A stretch of 49,771 nt of DNA from Brevundimonas sp. UBA4553. GTDB taxonomy: Bacteria; Pseudomonadota; Alphaproteobacteria; Caulobacterales; Caulobacteraceae. Below the pieces are notes generated by a model that ran no database searches, was not told where the DNA came from, and was given only the letters and a program-made list of their open reading frames with translations. The stretch covers positions 1 through 49,771 of the forward strand of contig NZ_DGLD01000022.1 in assembly GCF_002387245.1 (NCBI RefSeq). Reading direction: 5' to 3'. Positions 10,801 through 18,025 of the stretch are shown here, piece after piece (position 1 is the stretch's first letter; the number at the start of each line of letters is the position of its first letter). Both the position numbers and the translations under genes were made by a program.

Positions 10801-11256
10801 CTGTCCATGGCGTCGCGGGTCGGACGCGGGACCACCTTCCGCGTCAGCGCGCCGCGCGCCGCTCCCCAGACGGTTTCGGTCGCCCCGGTCGACGGCGACG
10901 CCCGACTGCCGCTGGCGGGCCTGCGGGTCCTGTGCGTGGACAACGAGCCCGCCATCCTCGACGCCCTGACCGCTCTCTTGAGCCGCTGGGGCGCGCAGAC
11001 GACGACGGCGCGGTCGGTCCCCGACGGGATCGCGGCTCAGGGACCGTTCGACGCTGCGCTGGTGGATCTGCATCTGGGCGACGGGGCGGACGGACTGACG
11101 GTGGTGGACGCCCTGCGGGCGCGCGGTCTGCGCCGCATCGGCCTGGTCACCGCGGACACGCGCGAGGGCCTGAAGGAGACCGCGACGGCGGCTGGCGCCA
11201 TCCTGCTGCCCAAGCCGGTCAAACCGGCGGCGCTGAAGGCGTTTCTGTCGAGTTAG
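7867..11256 (+). CDS. crbS: CrbS-type hybrid histidine kinase with SLC5 (sodium:solute symporter) sensor
   Basis: 1129 residues. In order: a transporter-like SLC5/SSS domain of about 13 helices (1-490), a STAC linker (about 525-610; VGDLKALVARFIGDERAE), a PAS domain from about 628 (DNIDQGVSVVDEDLRLTAWN), a coiled coil, dimerisation helix with phospho-His H787 (AASHDLLQPLHAARLF), HATPase (NAIRYT, DTGRGIPD, GAGLGLAI), and a C-terminal receiver from about 1019 with D1067. This is the CrbS/MxtR architecture which, with CrbR/ErdR, controls acetyl-CoA synthetase in Vibrio and Pseudomonas. Here acs and a CrbR-type regulator lie next door, strongly supporting the name. An in-frame TTG at 7840 adjoins the terminator tail, so ATG 7867 (or 7876) is preferred; neither has a clear ribosome binding site. 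Confidence 0.88.
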   Translation: MSVMFSLATLALTAAYMATLFAVAWWYERPSIKTRGGALGPSLYALSLAIYCTSWTYYGAVGTAARSAWEYLPIYIGPALGVTVLFPLWKRIAAAARRENVGSMADFISSRYGKSPALGAAVAAVAILGSLPYIALQLKSLSMAGEMLTEGTPVAGSESLTVLVMAGVLAGFAILFGARRPDLTEHNRGLIQAIGIESIVKLAALLAVAVFALILLTRAPASADVAASLGDLAHWPDLDGRFWAIVLVATLAIFCLPRQFHVAFVEGGDPAQVKRARWIFPLYLMLTSLAVLPLVAAGGLFAPHVNPDLLVLALPLNAGHSALTAIVFVGGFSAATAMVIVEAVALSAMVSNNLILPLLASERRRRGERAGDMARAILNIRRVAIVALLLMAWVYYQAMDQSRGLAAMGLVSFAALAQLAPSLFGAVLWRGGRARGALAGLAVGMTVWLVMLVAPQLAPGFGLNVPAMIGLADPFAAGVFLSLGLNLGVFVLVSKLGRPRLIDRVQARAFVDRLGPDWMEGRGGSAGASVGDLKALVARFIGDERAERAFAAWARETDRKLRDADPADAGLARAAERMLAGAVGAASARRVIAAALAAGGRAPEDVVRMLDEASQAVQFNRDLLQTTLDNIDQGVSVVDEDLRLTAWNRRYVEMFDLPVGFVHVGLPIAAVYRLNAERGETDADAGDIEAWIERRLEALSRRIPHDHEREQPDGRILRSSGAPIPGGGYATSYTDITALRRAARELKEANERLEARVADRTERLEEARRLAEDATASKTRFLAAASHDLLQPLHAARLFIAALQEEPSLAPGSAGRGLATNADRSIDSAHRLLTALLNLSKLEAGGVQPAVAPLSLDALFAELRREFAPMARAKGLRLTVAPSGLWVASDHDLLRSMLQNLTANAIRYTDHGRVLVGARRDGETVQMLVCDTGRGIPDDDHQSVFGEFVRLPGAPVDEPGAGLGLAIVQKLSDLLRHPLSMASRVGRGTTFRVSAPRAAPQTVSVAPVDGDARLPLAGLRVLCVDNEPAILDALTALLSRWGAQTTTARSVPDGIAAQGPFDAALVDLHLGDGADGLTVVDALRARGLRRIGLVTADTREGLKETATAAGAILLPKPVKPAALKAFLSS

Positions 11257-11261
11257 TCTCT

Positions 11262-11287
11262 TCCCTCTCCCCTTGTGGGAGGAGGGA
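11262..11287. terminator. Hairpin between convergent crbS and crbR
   Basis: TCCCTCTCCC (11262-11271) pairs with GGGAGGAGGGA (11277-11287) with one bulge. It occupies most of the 32 bases between the two convergent stop codons. No long T-run follows on either strand. It resembles the CTCCCC/GGGAG palindromes scattered between genes in this window. Confidence 0.5.
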
Positions 11288-11288
11288 T

Positions 11289-11903
11289 TCAGAGATCGAT
11301 CGACTGCGCCAGAATCACCGCCTGCGTCCGGTTGTGCACCCCCAGCTTGCGGAAGACGCTGGTCAGGTGGGCCTTGATCGTGGCCTCGGTGACGCCGAGG
11401 TCGAAGGCGATCTGCTTGTTCAGCCGGCCGGCGCGCAGGCCTTCGAGGATGCGCAGCTGCGACGGGGTCAGGCTGGCGATGCGGGCTTCCAGGTCGCCTT
11501 CCTCGGCCCCCGGCTCGCCCACGTCGGGGGCCCAGCTGTCGCCGGACAGGATGGCGGCTATGGCCTCGACCATGACCGGCAGGGCGGCGGACTTGGGGAT
11601 GAAGCCAGCGGCGCCCAGGGTCAGGGCGCGGCGCACGGTTGGCGGCTCCTCGCTGGCCGAGACCACGGCCACCGGCACCGCCGGGTGGTCGGCGCGGATG
11701 CGGGTCAGCCCCCCCATGCCATCGCTGTCCGACAGTTTCAGGTCGAGCAGCAGCAGATCGGTCGCGCCCTCGCCCAGCGCAGCCAGAACCTCGGCCAGAC
11801 TGGCGCATTCCGCAATCACGGCGCCGGGCGCGGCCTTTTCAACGGCCGATCTCAGCGCCGCCCGAAACAGAGGGTGGTCGTCGGCGACGACGATGCGATC
11901 CAT
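11289..11903 (-). CDS. crbR: CrbR-type LuxR-family response regulator
   Basis: 204 residues: receiver domain with D8/D9, phospho-acceptor D54 (LLLLDLKLSDSDG), S82 and K104 (AAGFIPKSA), and a NarL/LuxR helix-turn-helix at about 140-200 (LTPSQLRILEGLRAGRLNKQIA). The start at 11903 (MDRIVVADDHPLF) follows GGAAGGA; a frame extending 36 codons upstream has no family resemblance. It converges with the SLC5-domain kinase and diverges from the porin-acs unit. In the CrbS/CrbR system of Vibrio cholerae and the MxtR/ErdR system of Pseudomonas this regulator activates acs, so the neighbouring acs is its likely target. Confidence 0.88.
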   Translation of the reverse strand: MDRIVVADDHPLFRAALRSAVEKAAPGAVIAECASLAEVLAALGEGATDLLLLDLKLSDSDGMGGLTRIRADHPAVPVAVVSASEEPPTVRRALTLGAAGFIPKSAALPVMVEAIAAILSGDSWAPDVGEPGAEEGDLEARIASLTPSQLRILEGLRAGRLNKQIAFDLGVTEATIKAHLTSVFRKLGVHNRTQAVILAQSIDL

Positions 11904-12076
11904 GAAAATCCTTCCCGCGCGCGGTTCTTTTTCGGGTCGAGGCCGCGCTGTGACGACACCATGCCGCGCCTCGACTTTGGTCGAAACTAGACCAATGGCT
12001 AATGGCCGCATACCGCCCCCGCGCGGAATGCTGGCCGCTCAAGGTTCGCATCAGACGCACCCGGGAGGAAGATGAC
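11904..12076. promoter_or_regulatory. Divergent crbR / dcaP-acs control region with inverted repeat
   Basis: A perfect inverted repeat TTGGTC-N7-GACCAA lies at 11977-11995, about 80 bases upstream of the porin start and 75 upstream of crbR. It is well placed as an operator for a dimeric regulator such as CrbR. A single GACCAA half-site at 5986-5991 lies upstream of the MHS symporter. The repeat is seen; the identity of the binding protein is inferred. Confidence 0.5.
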
Positions 12077-13444
12077 ATGGGAAGATACCGCCTGCTCGGC
12101 GGCGCCGCTGCGGCTGCGCTGTTGTTCGCCCCCGGCGCCGTTCTGGCGCAGGACGCCAATGCGGCGCTCGAGGCCCGCATCGCCCAGCTCGAAGCCGAAC
12201 TGAACAGCCTGAAATCCGAGGTCGCGGCCGCCCGTAGCCAGCAGACGGCTCAGTCCCAGGCCATGGCCCAGGACATCATCCGACTGGAGACCCGGCCGGC
12301 CGCGGCCTCGCCCGCGCCGACGCCGGTGTCGACCGCGACGCGTGAAGAGGGCTTCCGCATCGGCGACCACACGGTCAAGTTCGGCGGCTTCATCAAGGCC
12401 GACGCCATGGTCTCCAGCTATTCCGACGGCGACCCGGCCAACGGCGACCTGCTGCGCGACTACCACGTGCCCGGCTCGATCCCGGTCGGCGGGGCCAGCG
12501 AGGACACGGCCACCGACTTCAACGCCCGCCAGACCCGCTTCTGGCTGACCACCGACGGTCTGGTCGGCGGCCGCAAGATCGGCACCCGGCTGGAGATGGA
12601 CTTCGAGAGCCTGCCCGGCGCCGGCGATCAGCGCGTCACCAGCGCCTCCAACCTGGCCCTGCGCCGCGCCTTCGTCACCATCGACAACTGGCTGATCGGC
12701 CAGGAGTGGACCAACTTCCAGAACACCGCCGTCCTGCCGGAATCGGCGGACTTCGTCGGCGCCGCCGAAGGCACGGTCTTCGCCCGCCAGGTGCAGGTCC
12801 GCTATACGCGCGGCCCCTTCTCCATCGCCGTCGAGAATCCCGAAACCACGGTGACGCCGTTCGGCGGCGGCGCCAGGATCATCGCCGACGACAACAGCCT
12901 GCCCGACCTGACGGCGCGCTACGCCCTCAGCCGCCCCTGGGGCGATGTTCAGTTCGCCGGCCTGCTGCGTCAGCTGAAGTATCAGAACCCGGCCACCAAC
13001 ATCGACGGCACGGCGACCGGCTGGGGCCTGTCCGCCTCGGCCAAGATCAAGGTCGGGGCGCAGGACGACCTGCGCTTCATGCTCTCGGGCGGCGAAGGCG
13101 TGGGCCGATACCTAGGGCTGAACTTCTCCAACGACGCCGTCGTGGACGCCTCGGGCGAACTGGACGCCATTGGGGTGATCGCAGGCTTCGCCGCCTACCG
13201 CCACGTCTGGACGCCGGGCTGGCGCTCCAGCCTGATCTGGTCGGCGCAGAAGGTGGACAACGACGTCCTGCTGACCGGAACGGGCGCCAACCGCTCGGCC
13301 CAGAGCCTGCACGCCAACCTGATCTGGTCGCCGGTCACGGCGTTTGATCTCGGCGCCGAACTGATGTTCGCTGACCGCAAGCTGGAGTCCGGGCTCGACG
13401 GCGACATGACCCGTCTGATCCTGTTCGCCAAATACGGCTTCTAA
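12077..13444 (+). CDS. DcaP-like trimeric outer-membrane porin
   Basis: 455 residues. A signal peptide (GAAAAALLFAPGAVLAQD) is followed by a short heptad-like coiled coil (ALEARIAQLEAELNSLK), a Thr/Pro linker, and a barrel beginning VKFGGFIKADAM and ending in phenylalanine (LFAKYGF). This order fits the DcaP-like porin family, whose characterised members pass dicarboxylic acids and other anionic solutes. GGGAGGAAG before 12077 fixes the start. The acetyl-CoA synthetase gene starts 26 bases downstream, so the two are probably one transcript and the porin likely admits the acid that Acs activates. Confidence 0.87.
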   Translation: MGRYRLLGGAAAAALLFAPGAVLAQDANAALEARIAQLEAELNSLKSEVAAARSQQTAQSQAMAQDIIRLETRPAAASPAPTPVSTATREEGFRIGDHTVKFGGFIKADAMVSSYSDGDPANGDLLRDYHVPGSIPVGGASEDTATDFNARQTRFWLTTDGLVGGRKIGTRLEMDFESLPGAGDQRVTSASNLALRRAFVTIDNWLIGQEWTNFQNTAVLPESADFVGAAEGTVFARQVQVRYTRGPFSIAVENPETTVTPFGGGARIIADDNSLPDLTARYALSRPWGDVQFAGLLRQLKYQNPATNIDGTATGWGLSASAKIKVGAQDDLRFMLSGGEGVGRYLGLNFSNDAVVDASGELDAIGVIAGFAAYRHVWTPGWRSSLIWSAQKVDNDVLLTGTGANRSAQSLHANLIWSPVTAFDLGAELMFADRKLESGLDGDMTRLILFAKYGF

Positions 13445-13470
13445 GAGCAAGAAACTGGAGGAAAGCGCGC

Positions 13471-15408
13471 GTGTCTGATCCGGAACTCTATCCCGTCTCC
13501 GCCGACCTGGCCGCTCGCGCCCACATGGACCGCGCCGGCTATGACGCGGCCCGGATCGCGGCGCGTGACACCCCAGACTCCTATTGGGGCGAGCAGGCCA
13601 GACGCCTCGACTGGATGACCTTCCCGTCGAAGATCAAGGACGTCAGCTTCGACAAGGCCGACTTCCGCATCCGCTGGTTCGAGGACGGGGTGCTCAACGT
13701 CTCGGCCAACTGCATCGACCGCCACCTGCCGCATCGCGAAAACGATGTCGCCATCATCTGGGAAGGCGACGAGCCGACCGACAGCGAGCACGTCACCTAC
13801 GGCCAGTTGCATGAGCGCGTCTGCCGCATGGCCAATGTGCTCAAGGCCAACGGCGTCCGCAAAGGCGACCGCGTCACCATCTATCTGCCGATGATCCCCG
13901 AGGCCGCCTACGCCATGCTGGCCTGCGCCCGCATCGGAGCGGTCCACTCGGTCATCTTCGGCGGCTTCTCGCCCGACAGCATCGCCGGGCGCATCGAGGA
14001 CTGCGGCTCGACCTTCGTCATCACCGCCGACGAGGGCTGCCGTGGCGGCAAGAAGGTTCCGCTGAAGGCTAATGTCGATAAGGCCCTGGAGAAGGTCTCG
14101 GGCGTCGACGGCGTCCTGCTGATCCGCCACACCGGCGCGGACGTGGGCTTCGTCGAAGGCCGCGATCGCGACTATGAGACCGAGGCCGCCAAGGTCACGA
14201 CCCATTGCCACCCGGAGCCGATGCAGGCCGAAGACCCGCTCTTCATCCTCTACACCTCGGGCTCGACCGGAAAGCCCAAGGGCGTGCTGCACACCACGGG
14301 CGGCTATCTGTTCTGGGCCAGCTACACCCACGAACTGGTCTTCGATTACCGCCCCGGCGAGGTCTTCTGGTGCACCGCCGACGTGGGCTGGGTGACCGGC
14401 CACTCCTATGGCGTCTACGGCCCCCTGGCCAACGGGGCCACGACCCTGTTGTTCGAGGGCGTGCCCAACTATCCGACCGTCAGCCGTTTCTGGCAGGTCA
14501 TAGACAAGCACAAGGTCGAGATCTTCTACACCGCCCCCACCGCCCTGCGCTCGCTGATGCGCGAAGGCGACGCCCCGGTGAGGGCGACCAGCCGCCAGTC
14601 CCTGCGCCTGCTGGGCACGGTCGGCGAGCCGATCAACCCCGAGGCCTGGCGCTGGTATCATGAGGTGGTGGGCGACAGCCGCCTGCCCATCGTCGACACC
14701 TGGTGGCAGACGGAAACCGGCGGCGTCCTGATCTCGCCCCTGCCCGGCGCCACCGACCTCAAGCCCGGCTCGGCGACGAAGCCCCTGCCCGGCGTCGAGC
14801 TGCAGATCGTGGATGCGGAAGGCGGCGTGCTGGACGGCGCGACCGAGGGTAACCTTTGCATCACCGACAGCTGGCCGGGCCAGATGCGCACGGTCTATGG
14901 CGATCACCAGCGCTTCTTCGACACCTATTTCTCGACCTATCCGGGCAAGTATTTCACCGGCGACGGCTGCCGTCGCGACGCCGACGGCTACTACTGGATC
15001 ACCGGCCGGGTCGATGACGTCATCAACGTCTCGGGTCACCGCATGGGCACGGCCGAGGTCGAAAGCGCCCTGGTCCTGCACGACGACGTGGCCGAGGCCG
15101 CCGTCGTCGGCTTCCCCCACGACATCAAGGGTCAGGGCATCTACGCCTACGTCACCCTGAACAAGGGGGTCGAGGCCACCGACGACCTGCGCAAGGCCCT
15201 GGTCGCCCAGGTGCGCGAGGAGATCGGCCCCATCGCCGCCCCTGACGTGATCCAGTGGGCGCCGGGCCTGCCCAAGACCCGCTCGGGCAAGATCATGCGG
15301 CGCATCCTCCGCAAGATCGCCGAGAACGAGATCGGCGCCCTGGGCGACACCTCGACCCTGGCCGACCCTTCGGTCGTCGACGACCTGGTGAAGAACCGGG
15401 CCGCCTGA
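13471..15408 (+). CDS. acs: Acetyl-CoA synthetase (AMP-forming acetate:CoA ligase)
   Basis: Activates acetate to acetyl-CoA through acetyl-AMP, in the cytoplasm. Its 645 residues match the 640-655 of bacterial Acs. Seen: the ATP-binding signature YTSGSTGKPKG, VGWVTGHSYGVYGPL, WWQTETGG, the hinge region TGRVDDVINVSGHR, and the C-terminal TRSGKIMRR with K607, the position acetylated in Salmonella Acs and restored by CobB-type sirtuins (one is encoded at 36751). The start is GTG, preceded by GGAGGAAAG. It follows the DcaP-like porin and is expected to be under CrbS/CrbR control. Confidence 0.96.
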   Translation: MSDPELYPVSADLAARAHMDRAGYDAARIAARDTPDSYWGEQARRLDWMTFPSKIKDVSFDKADFRIRWFEDGVLNVSANCIDRHLPHRENDVAIIWEGDEPTDSEHVTYGQLHERVCRMANVLKANGVRKGDRVTIYLPMIPEAAYAMLACARIGAVHSVIFGGFSPDSIAGRIEDCGSTFVITADEGCRGGKKVPLKANVDKALEKVSGVDGVLLIRHTGADVGFVEGRDRDYETEAAKVTTHCHPEPMQAEDPLFILYTSGSTGKPKGVLHTTGGYLFWASYTHELVFDYRPGEVFWCTADVGWVTGHSYGVYGPLANGATTLLFEGVPNYPTVSRFWQVIDKHKVEIFYTAPTALRSLMREGDAPVRATSRQSLRLLGTVGEPINPEAWRWYHEVVGDSRLPIVDTWWQTETGGVLISPLPGATDLKPGSATKPLPGVELQIVDAEGGVLDGATEGNLCITDSWPGQMRTVYGDHQRFFDTYFSTYPGKYFTGDGCRRDADGYYWITGRVDDVINVSGHRMGTAEVESALVLHDDVAEAAVVGFPHDIKGQGIYAYVTLNKGVEATDDLRKALVAQVREEIGPIAAPDVIQWAPGLPKTRSGKIMRRILRKIAENEIGALGDTSTLADPSVVDDLVKNRAA

Positions 15409-15436
15409 CGACCCCACCGCCTCTCCCCGGAGCAAG

Positions 15437-15470
15437 CGGCCGGCGTTCCTGAAGAGGGCGTCGGCCGTTT
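15437..15470 (+). terminator. Probable terminator after acs
   Basis: CGGCCGGCG (15437-15445) pairs with CGTCGGCCG (15459-15467), with one G-T pair, followed by TTTCGT. It lies 29 bases after the acs stop codon. The T-run is short. Confidence 0.6.
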
Positions 15471-15531
15471 CGTGTTGGAGACCGGGCCACAGCGGCGCTA
15501 GACAACCGGCGACAGCGAACAGGAGCAGACC

Positions 15532-16281
15532 ATGAGCGGAACCGTCCTCATCACCGGCGCCACGGCGGGCATCGGCCAAGCCGCGGCGCGCCGCTTCGCC
15601 TCCGCCGGCTGGAAGATCATCGCCACCGGCCGCCGCGCCGAGCGTCTGGACGAACTGGTCGCCGAACTGGGCGCGGACGTGGTTCACCCCATCGCCTTCG
15701 ACATCCGCGACGAGACCGCCATCGACGCCGCCCTGGACGCCCTGCCCGAGGGTTTCCGCGACATCGACGTCCTGATCAACAACGCCGGTCTGGCGCTGGG
15801 CACGGCCGCCGCTCAGGACGCCGATCTGGATCAGTGGCGTCAGATGATCGACACCAACATCACCGGTCTGGTCACCATTACCCGGCGCCTGCTTCCGCGC
15901 CTGATCGCGCGCAAGGGCGCCATCCTGAACATCAGCTCGGTCGCCGCCAGCTACCCCTACAAGGGCGGCAACGCCTATGGCGGCACCAAGGCCTTCGTGC
16001 GCCAGTTCTCGCTGGGCCTGCGGTCGGACCTGCACGGCACGGGGGTGCGCGTCACCTCCATCGAACCCGGCATGACCGAAACCGAATTCACCCTGGTCCG
16101 CACCAGCGGCGATCAGGCCGCCTCCGACGCCCTCTACGGCGGCGCCCAGCCCATGACCGGCGAAGACATCGCCGAGACCCTGTTCTGGGTCGCCAGCCTG
16201 CCTGCGCACCTGAACATCAACGCCCTGGAGCTGATGCCGGTCAGCCAGTCCTTCGCCGGCTTCCAGGTGGCGCGGGGCTGA
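15532..16281 (+). CDS. SDR-family NADP-dependent oxidoreductase (YdfG-like)
   Basis: 249-residue classical short-chain dehydrogenase. Seen: cofactor loop TGATAGIG at the N-terminus, NNAGLALG near residue 83, catalytic Ser in ILNISSVAAS, the YGGTK active-site Tyr/Lys, and the EPGMTETEF loop. The early basic residues (TGRRAERL) suggest NADP. The overall pattern is closest to the YdfG/3-hydroxy acid dehydrogenase group, which reduces malonic semialdehyde and oxidises serine-like 3-hydroxy acids. Substrate is not proven. CAGGAGCAG precedes the start. It stands alone between acs and the CYTH-CHAD gene. Confidence 0.88.
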   Translation: MSGTVLITGATAGIGQAAARRFASAGWKIIATGRRAERLDELVAELGADVVHPIAFDIRDETAIDAALDALPEGFRDIDVLINNAGLALGTAAAQDADLDQWRQMIDTNITGLVTITRRLLPRLIARKGAILNISSVAASYPYKGGNAYGGTKAFVRQFSLGLRSDLHGTGVRVTSIEPGMTETEFTLVRTSGDQAASDALYGGAQPMTGEDIAETLFWVASLPAHLNINALELMPVSQSFAGFQVARG

Positions 16282-16289
16282 ACGCTTCA

Positions 16290-16315
16290 ATCCTCCTCGC
16301 TTCACGGGGGAGGAT
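16290..16315. repeat. Intergenic palindrome (GGGGAGG family)
   Basis: ATCCTCC (16290-16296) pairs with GGAGGAT (16309-16315), with further T-G and C-G pairs. It lies just after the SDR stop and has no T-run. It resembles the CTCCCC/GGGGAG palindromes at 11262 and 38801 and may be a dispersed intergenic repeat. Confidence 0.45.
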
Positions 16316-16369
16316 CGCCCACGAGCTTCGCCGCTTCCGGGACGACGGCGAGAGGCCTAGAATGGCCTC

Positions 16370-17881
16370 ATGGCTTCGCCCGCGACCGAAACCGAGCTGA
16401 AGTTCCGCCTCGGGCCGGGCGCGGTCGTGCGCCTGTCGGGGCACCCGGCGTTGCAGGGGCCACAGACCAGCCAGTCCCTGCGCTCGGTCTATTTCGACAC
16501 CCCGGACGGCGTCCTGCGCGCCGCCGGGTGCAGCCTGCGGGTCCGCGCCACGCTGGGCGGCTTTGTCCAGACCCTGAAGCGCCAGTCCGCCCCCGGCCAG
16601 ACCGCGCGCGACGAATGGGAGGTCCCTGTTCCCTCGGAGGCCCTGGAACTCGCCGCGCTCAAGTCCACGCCCGCGCACAAGCGGCTGAAGGGCCGCCGCC
16701 GCGACCTGTCGCCCCGCTTCGCCGCGACCGTGGTCCGCCGCATCCGTATGGTCGAACAGGACGGCGCCCGGATCGAGGTCGCCTTCGACGCCGGCGAACT
16801 GACGGCTGGGGACCGCCGCGACCCCATCTACGAACTGGAGCTGGAACTAAAATCCGGCCCGCCCGCCGCCCTGTTCGCCCTCGCCCGACGGCTGGCGCGC
16901 GACTTGGCCATCGTCCCGGTGTTCGAGAGCAAGTCCGAACGCGGCTGGCGTCTGGCTGAAGGCGAAAACCGCAGCCCGCGCCGTGCCGTCGCCATGCCCC
17001 TGTCGCCTGACGCCACGACCGGCGAGGCCTTCCGCCACATCGCCATGGCCTGTCTGGCCCAGGTCTCGGCCAACGCCGAACTGCTTCGGGTCGTGCGCCG
17101 CCCCGAGGCCGTGCACCAGATGCGCGTGGGCCTGCGCCGCCTGCGCGCCGCCATCGGCGTGTTCAAGCCCCTGCTGGCCGAGCCCGAGCGCCAAGGCGTC
17201 GAGACCGAACTGAAATGGCTCGCGCAGGAAGCCGACGCCGCCCGCGACCTGGACGTCTTCATCCGCGATGTCTTCCACCCAACCGCGCTGGAGGCCCCAT
17301 CGCCGGGACTGGCGGCTCTGGGCCGTCATCTGCTGACCGCTCGAGGACGGGCCTATGACCGCGTCCTGGCGGCCATCGCCTCTCCCCGCTACGCCCTGCT
17401 GATGCTGGAGACGACCGCCTGGATCGAAACGGCGCCCCTGCCCGACGAGCCGGTCGCGCCCTTCGCGGCCGAGGCCCTCGACCGACTGCACCGTCAGGTC
17501 GAACATCGCGCGCGCGACCTGACCGAACTGGACGCGGACGCCCGCCACCATCTGCGCATCCGCGCCAAGCGCCTGCGCTACGCCGCCGAGTTCTTCGCCG
17601 ACCTGTTTCCCGCCAGTCGGCGTCGCCCCCGCTATCTGAAGGCGCTGGAACGGCTGCAGGATACGCTCGGCGCGCTGAACGATCTGGCCGTGGCGCGCGA
17701 CAAAATCCCCGGCGAAGCTGCTCTCGGCGACCCCGAAATCGCCTTCACCGCCGGGCGGGTCATTGGTCGGCGCGAACGCGACGAAGCCGCCCTGCTGACC
17801 GCCGCGATCAAGGCCTGCGGGCGTTTCCACGACACTAGGCCCTTCTGGACCGGGCGAAGATCACGTCAGAAACGGTCGTAG
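16370..17881 (+). CDS. CYTH and CHAD domain-containing protein
   Basis: 503 residues. The N-terminal CYTH (triphosphate tunnel) domain, about 1-205, carries the ExExK signature (E7-E9-K11), strand motifs such as SVYFDTPDGVL, and the basic/acidic lining KFRL...TLKRQ. The CHAD helical domain, about 215-490, has conserved histidines and arginines (VHQMRVGLRRLRAAI, HHLRIRAKRLRYAAEFF) typical of polyphosphate binding. Such fusions are associated with inorganic polyphosphate or triphosphate metabolism, and some CYTH members hydrolyse PPPi. The exact reaction here is unknown. The ATG at 16370 lacks a strong ribosome binding site. Its stop lies upstream of the recA LexA box. Confidence 0.9.
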   Translation: MASPATETELKFRLGPGAVVRLSGHPALQGPQTSQSLRSVYFDTPDGVLRAAGCSLRVRATLGGFVQTLKRQSAPGQTARDEWEVPVPSEALELAALKSTPAHKRLKGRRRDLSPRFAATVVRRIRMVEQDGARIEVAFDAGELTAGDRRDPIYELELELKSGPPAALFALARRLARDLAIVPVFESKSERGWRLAEGENRSPRRAVAMPLSPDATTGEAFRHIAMACLAQVSANAELLRVVRRPEAVHQMRVGLRRLRAAIGVFKPLLAEPERQGVETELKWLAQEADAARDLDVFIRDVFHPTALEAPSPGLAALGRHLLTARGRAYDRVLAAIASPRYALLMLETTAWIETAPLPDEPVAPFAAEALDRLHRQVEHRARDLTELDADARHHLRIRAKRLRYAAEFFADLFPASRRRPRYLKALERLQDTLGALNDLAVARDKIPGEAALGDPEIAFTAGRVIGRRERDEAALLTAAIKACGRFHDTRPFWTGRRSRQKRS

Positions 17882-17910
17882 GTCTTATTTTGTTCTCGCT
17901 CGACAAATGA

Positions 17911-17925
17911 GAACATCTTGTGAAC
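17911..17925. promoter_or_regulatory. LexA (SOS) box upstream of recA
   Basis: GAAC-N7-GAAC at 17911-17925 is the alphaproteobacterial LexA operator (GTTC-N7-GTTC on the other strand). A GTTCTC-N11-GAGAAC inverted repeat (17892-17914) overlaps it. It lies about 100 bases before recA, as expected for SOS control. Confidence 0.85.
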
Positions 17926-18025
17926 CAGAACAAACCATGCACATAGTCCGTCTAACAGAGGGAGCGGGTCCTGGCGGGTCTCTCCCAAAGCCCAGAATGG
18001 AATCATGGCAAGGGAGAGAAAACCA

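Noticed and set aside
13441..16305. A 954-codon reverse-strand open frame over acs and the SDR
   Set aside because: Same bias effect; low-complexity translation and no domain, while both forward genes are unmistakable.
18000..18004. GAATC (GANTC) site just before the recA start
   Set aside because: A single CcrM-type site is expected by chance; no cell-cycle claim is made for it.
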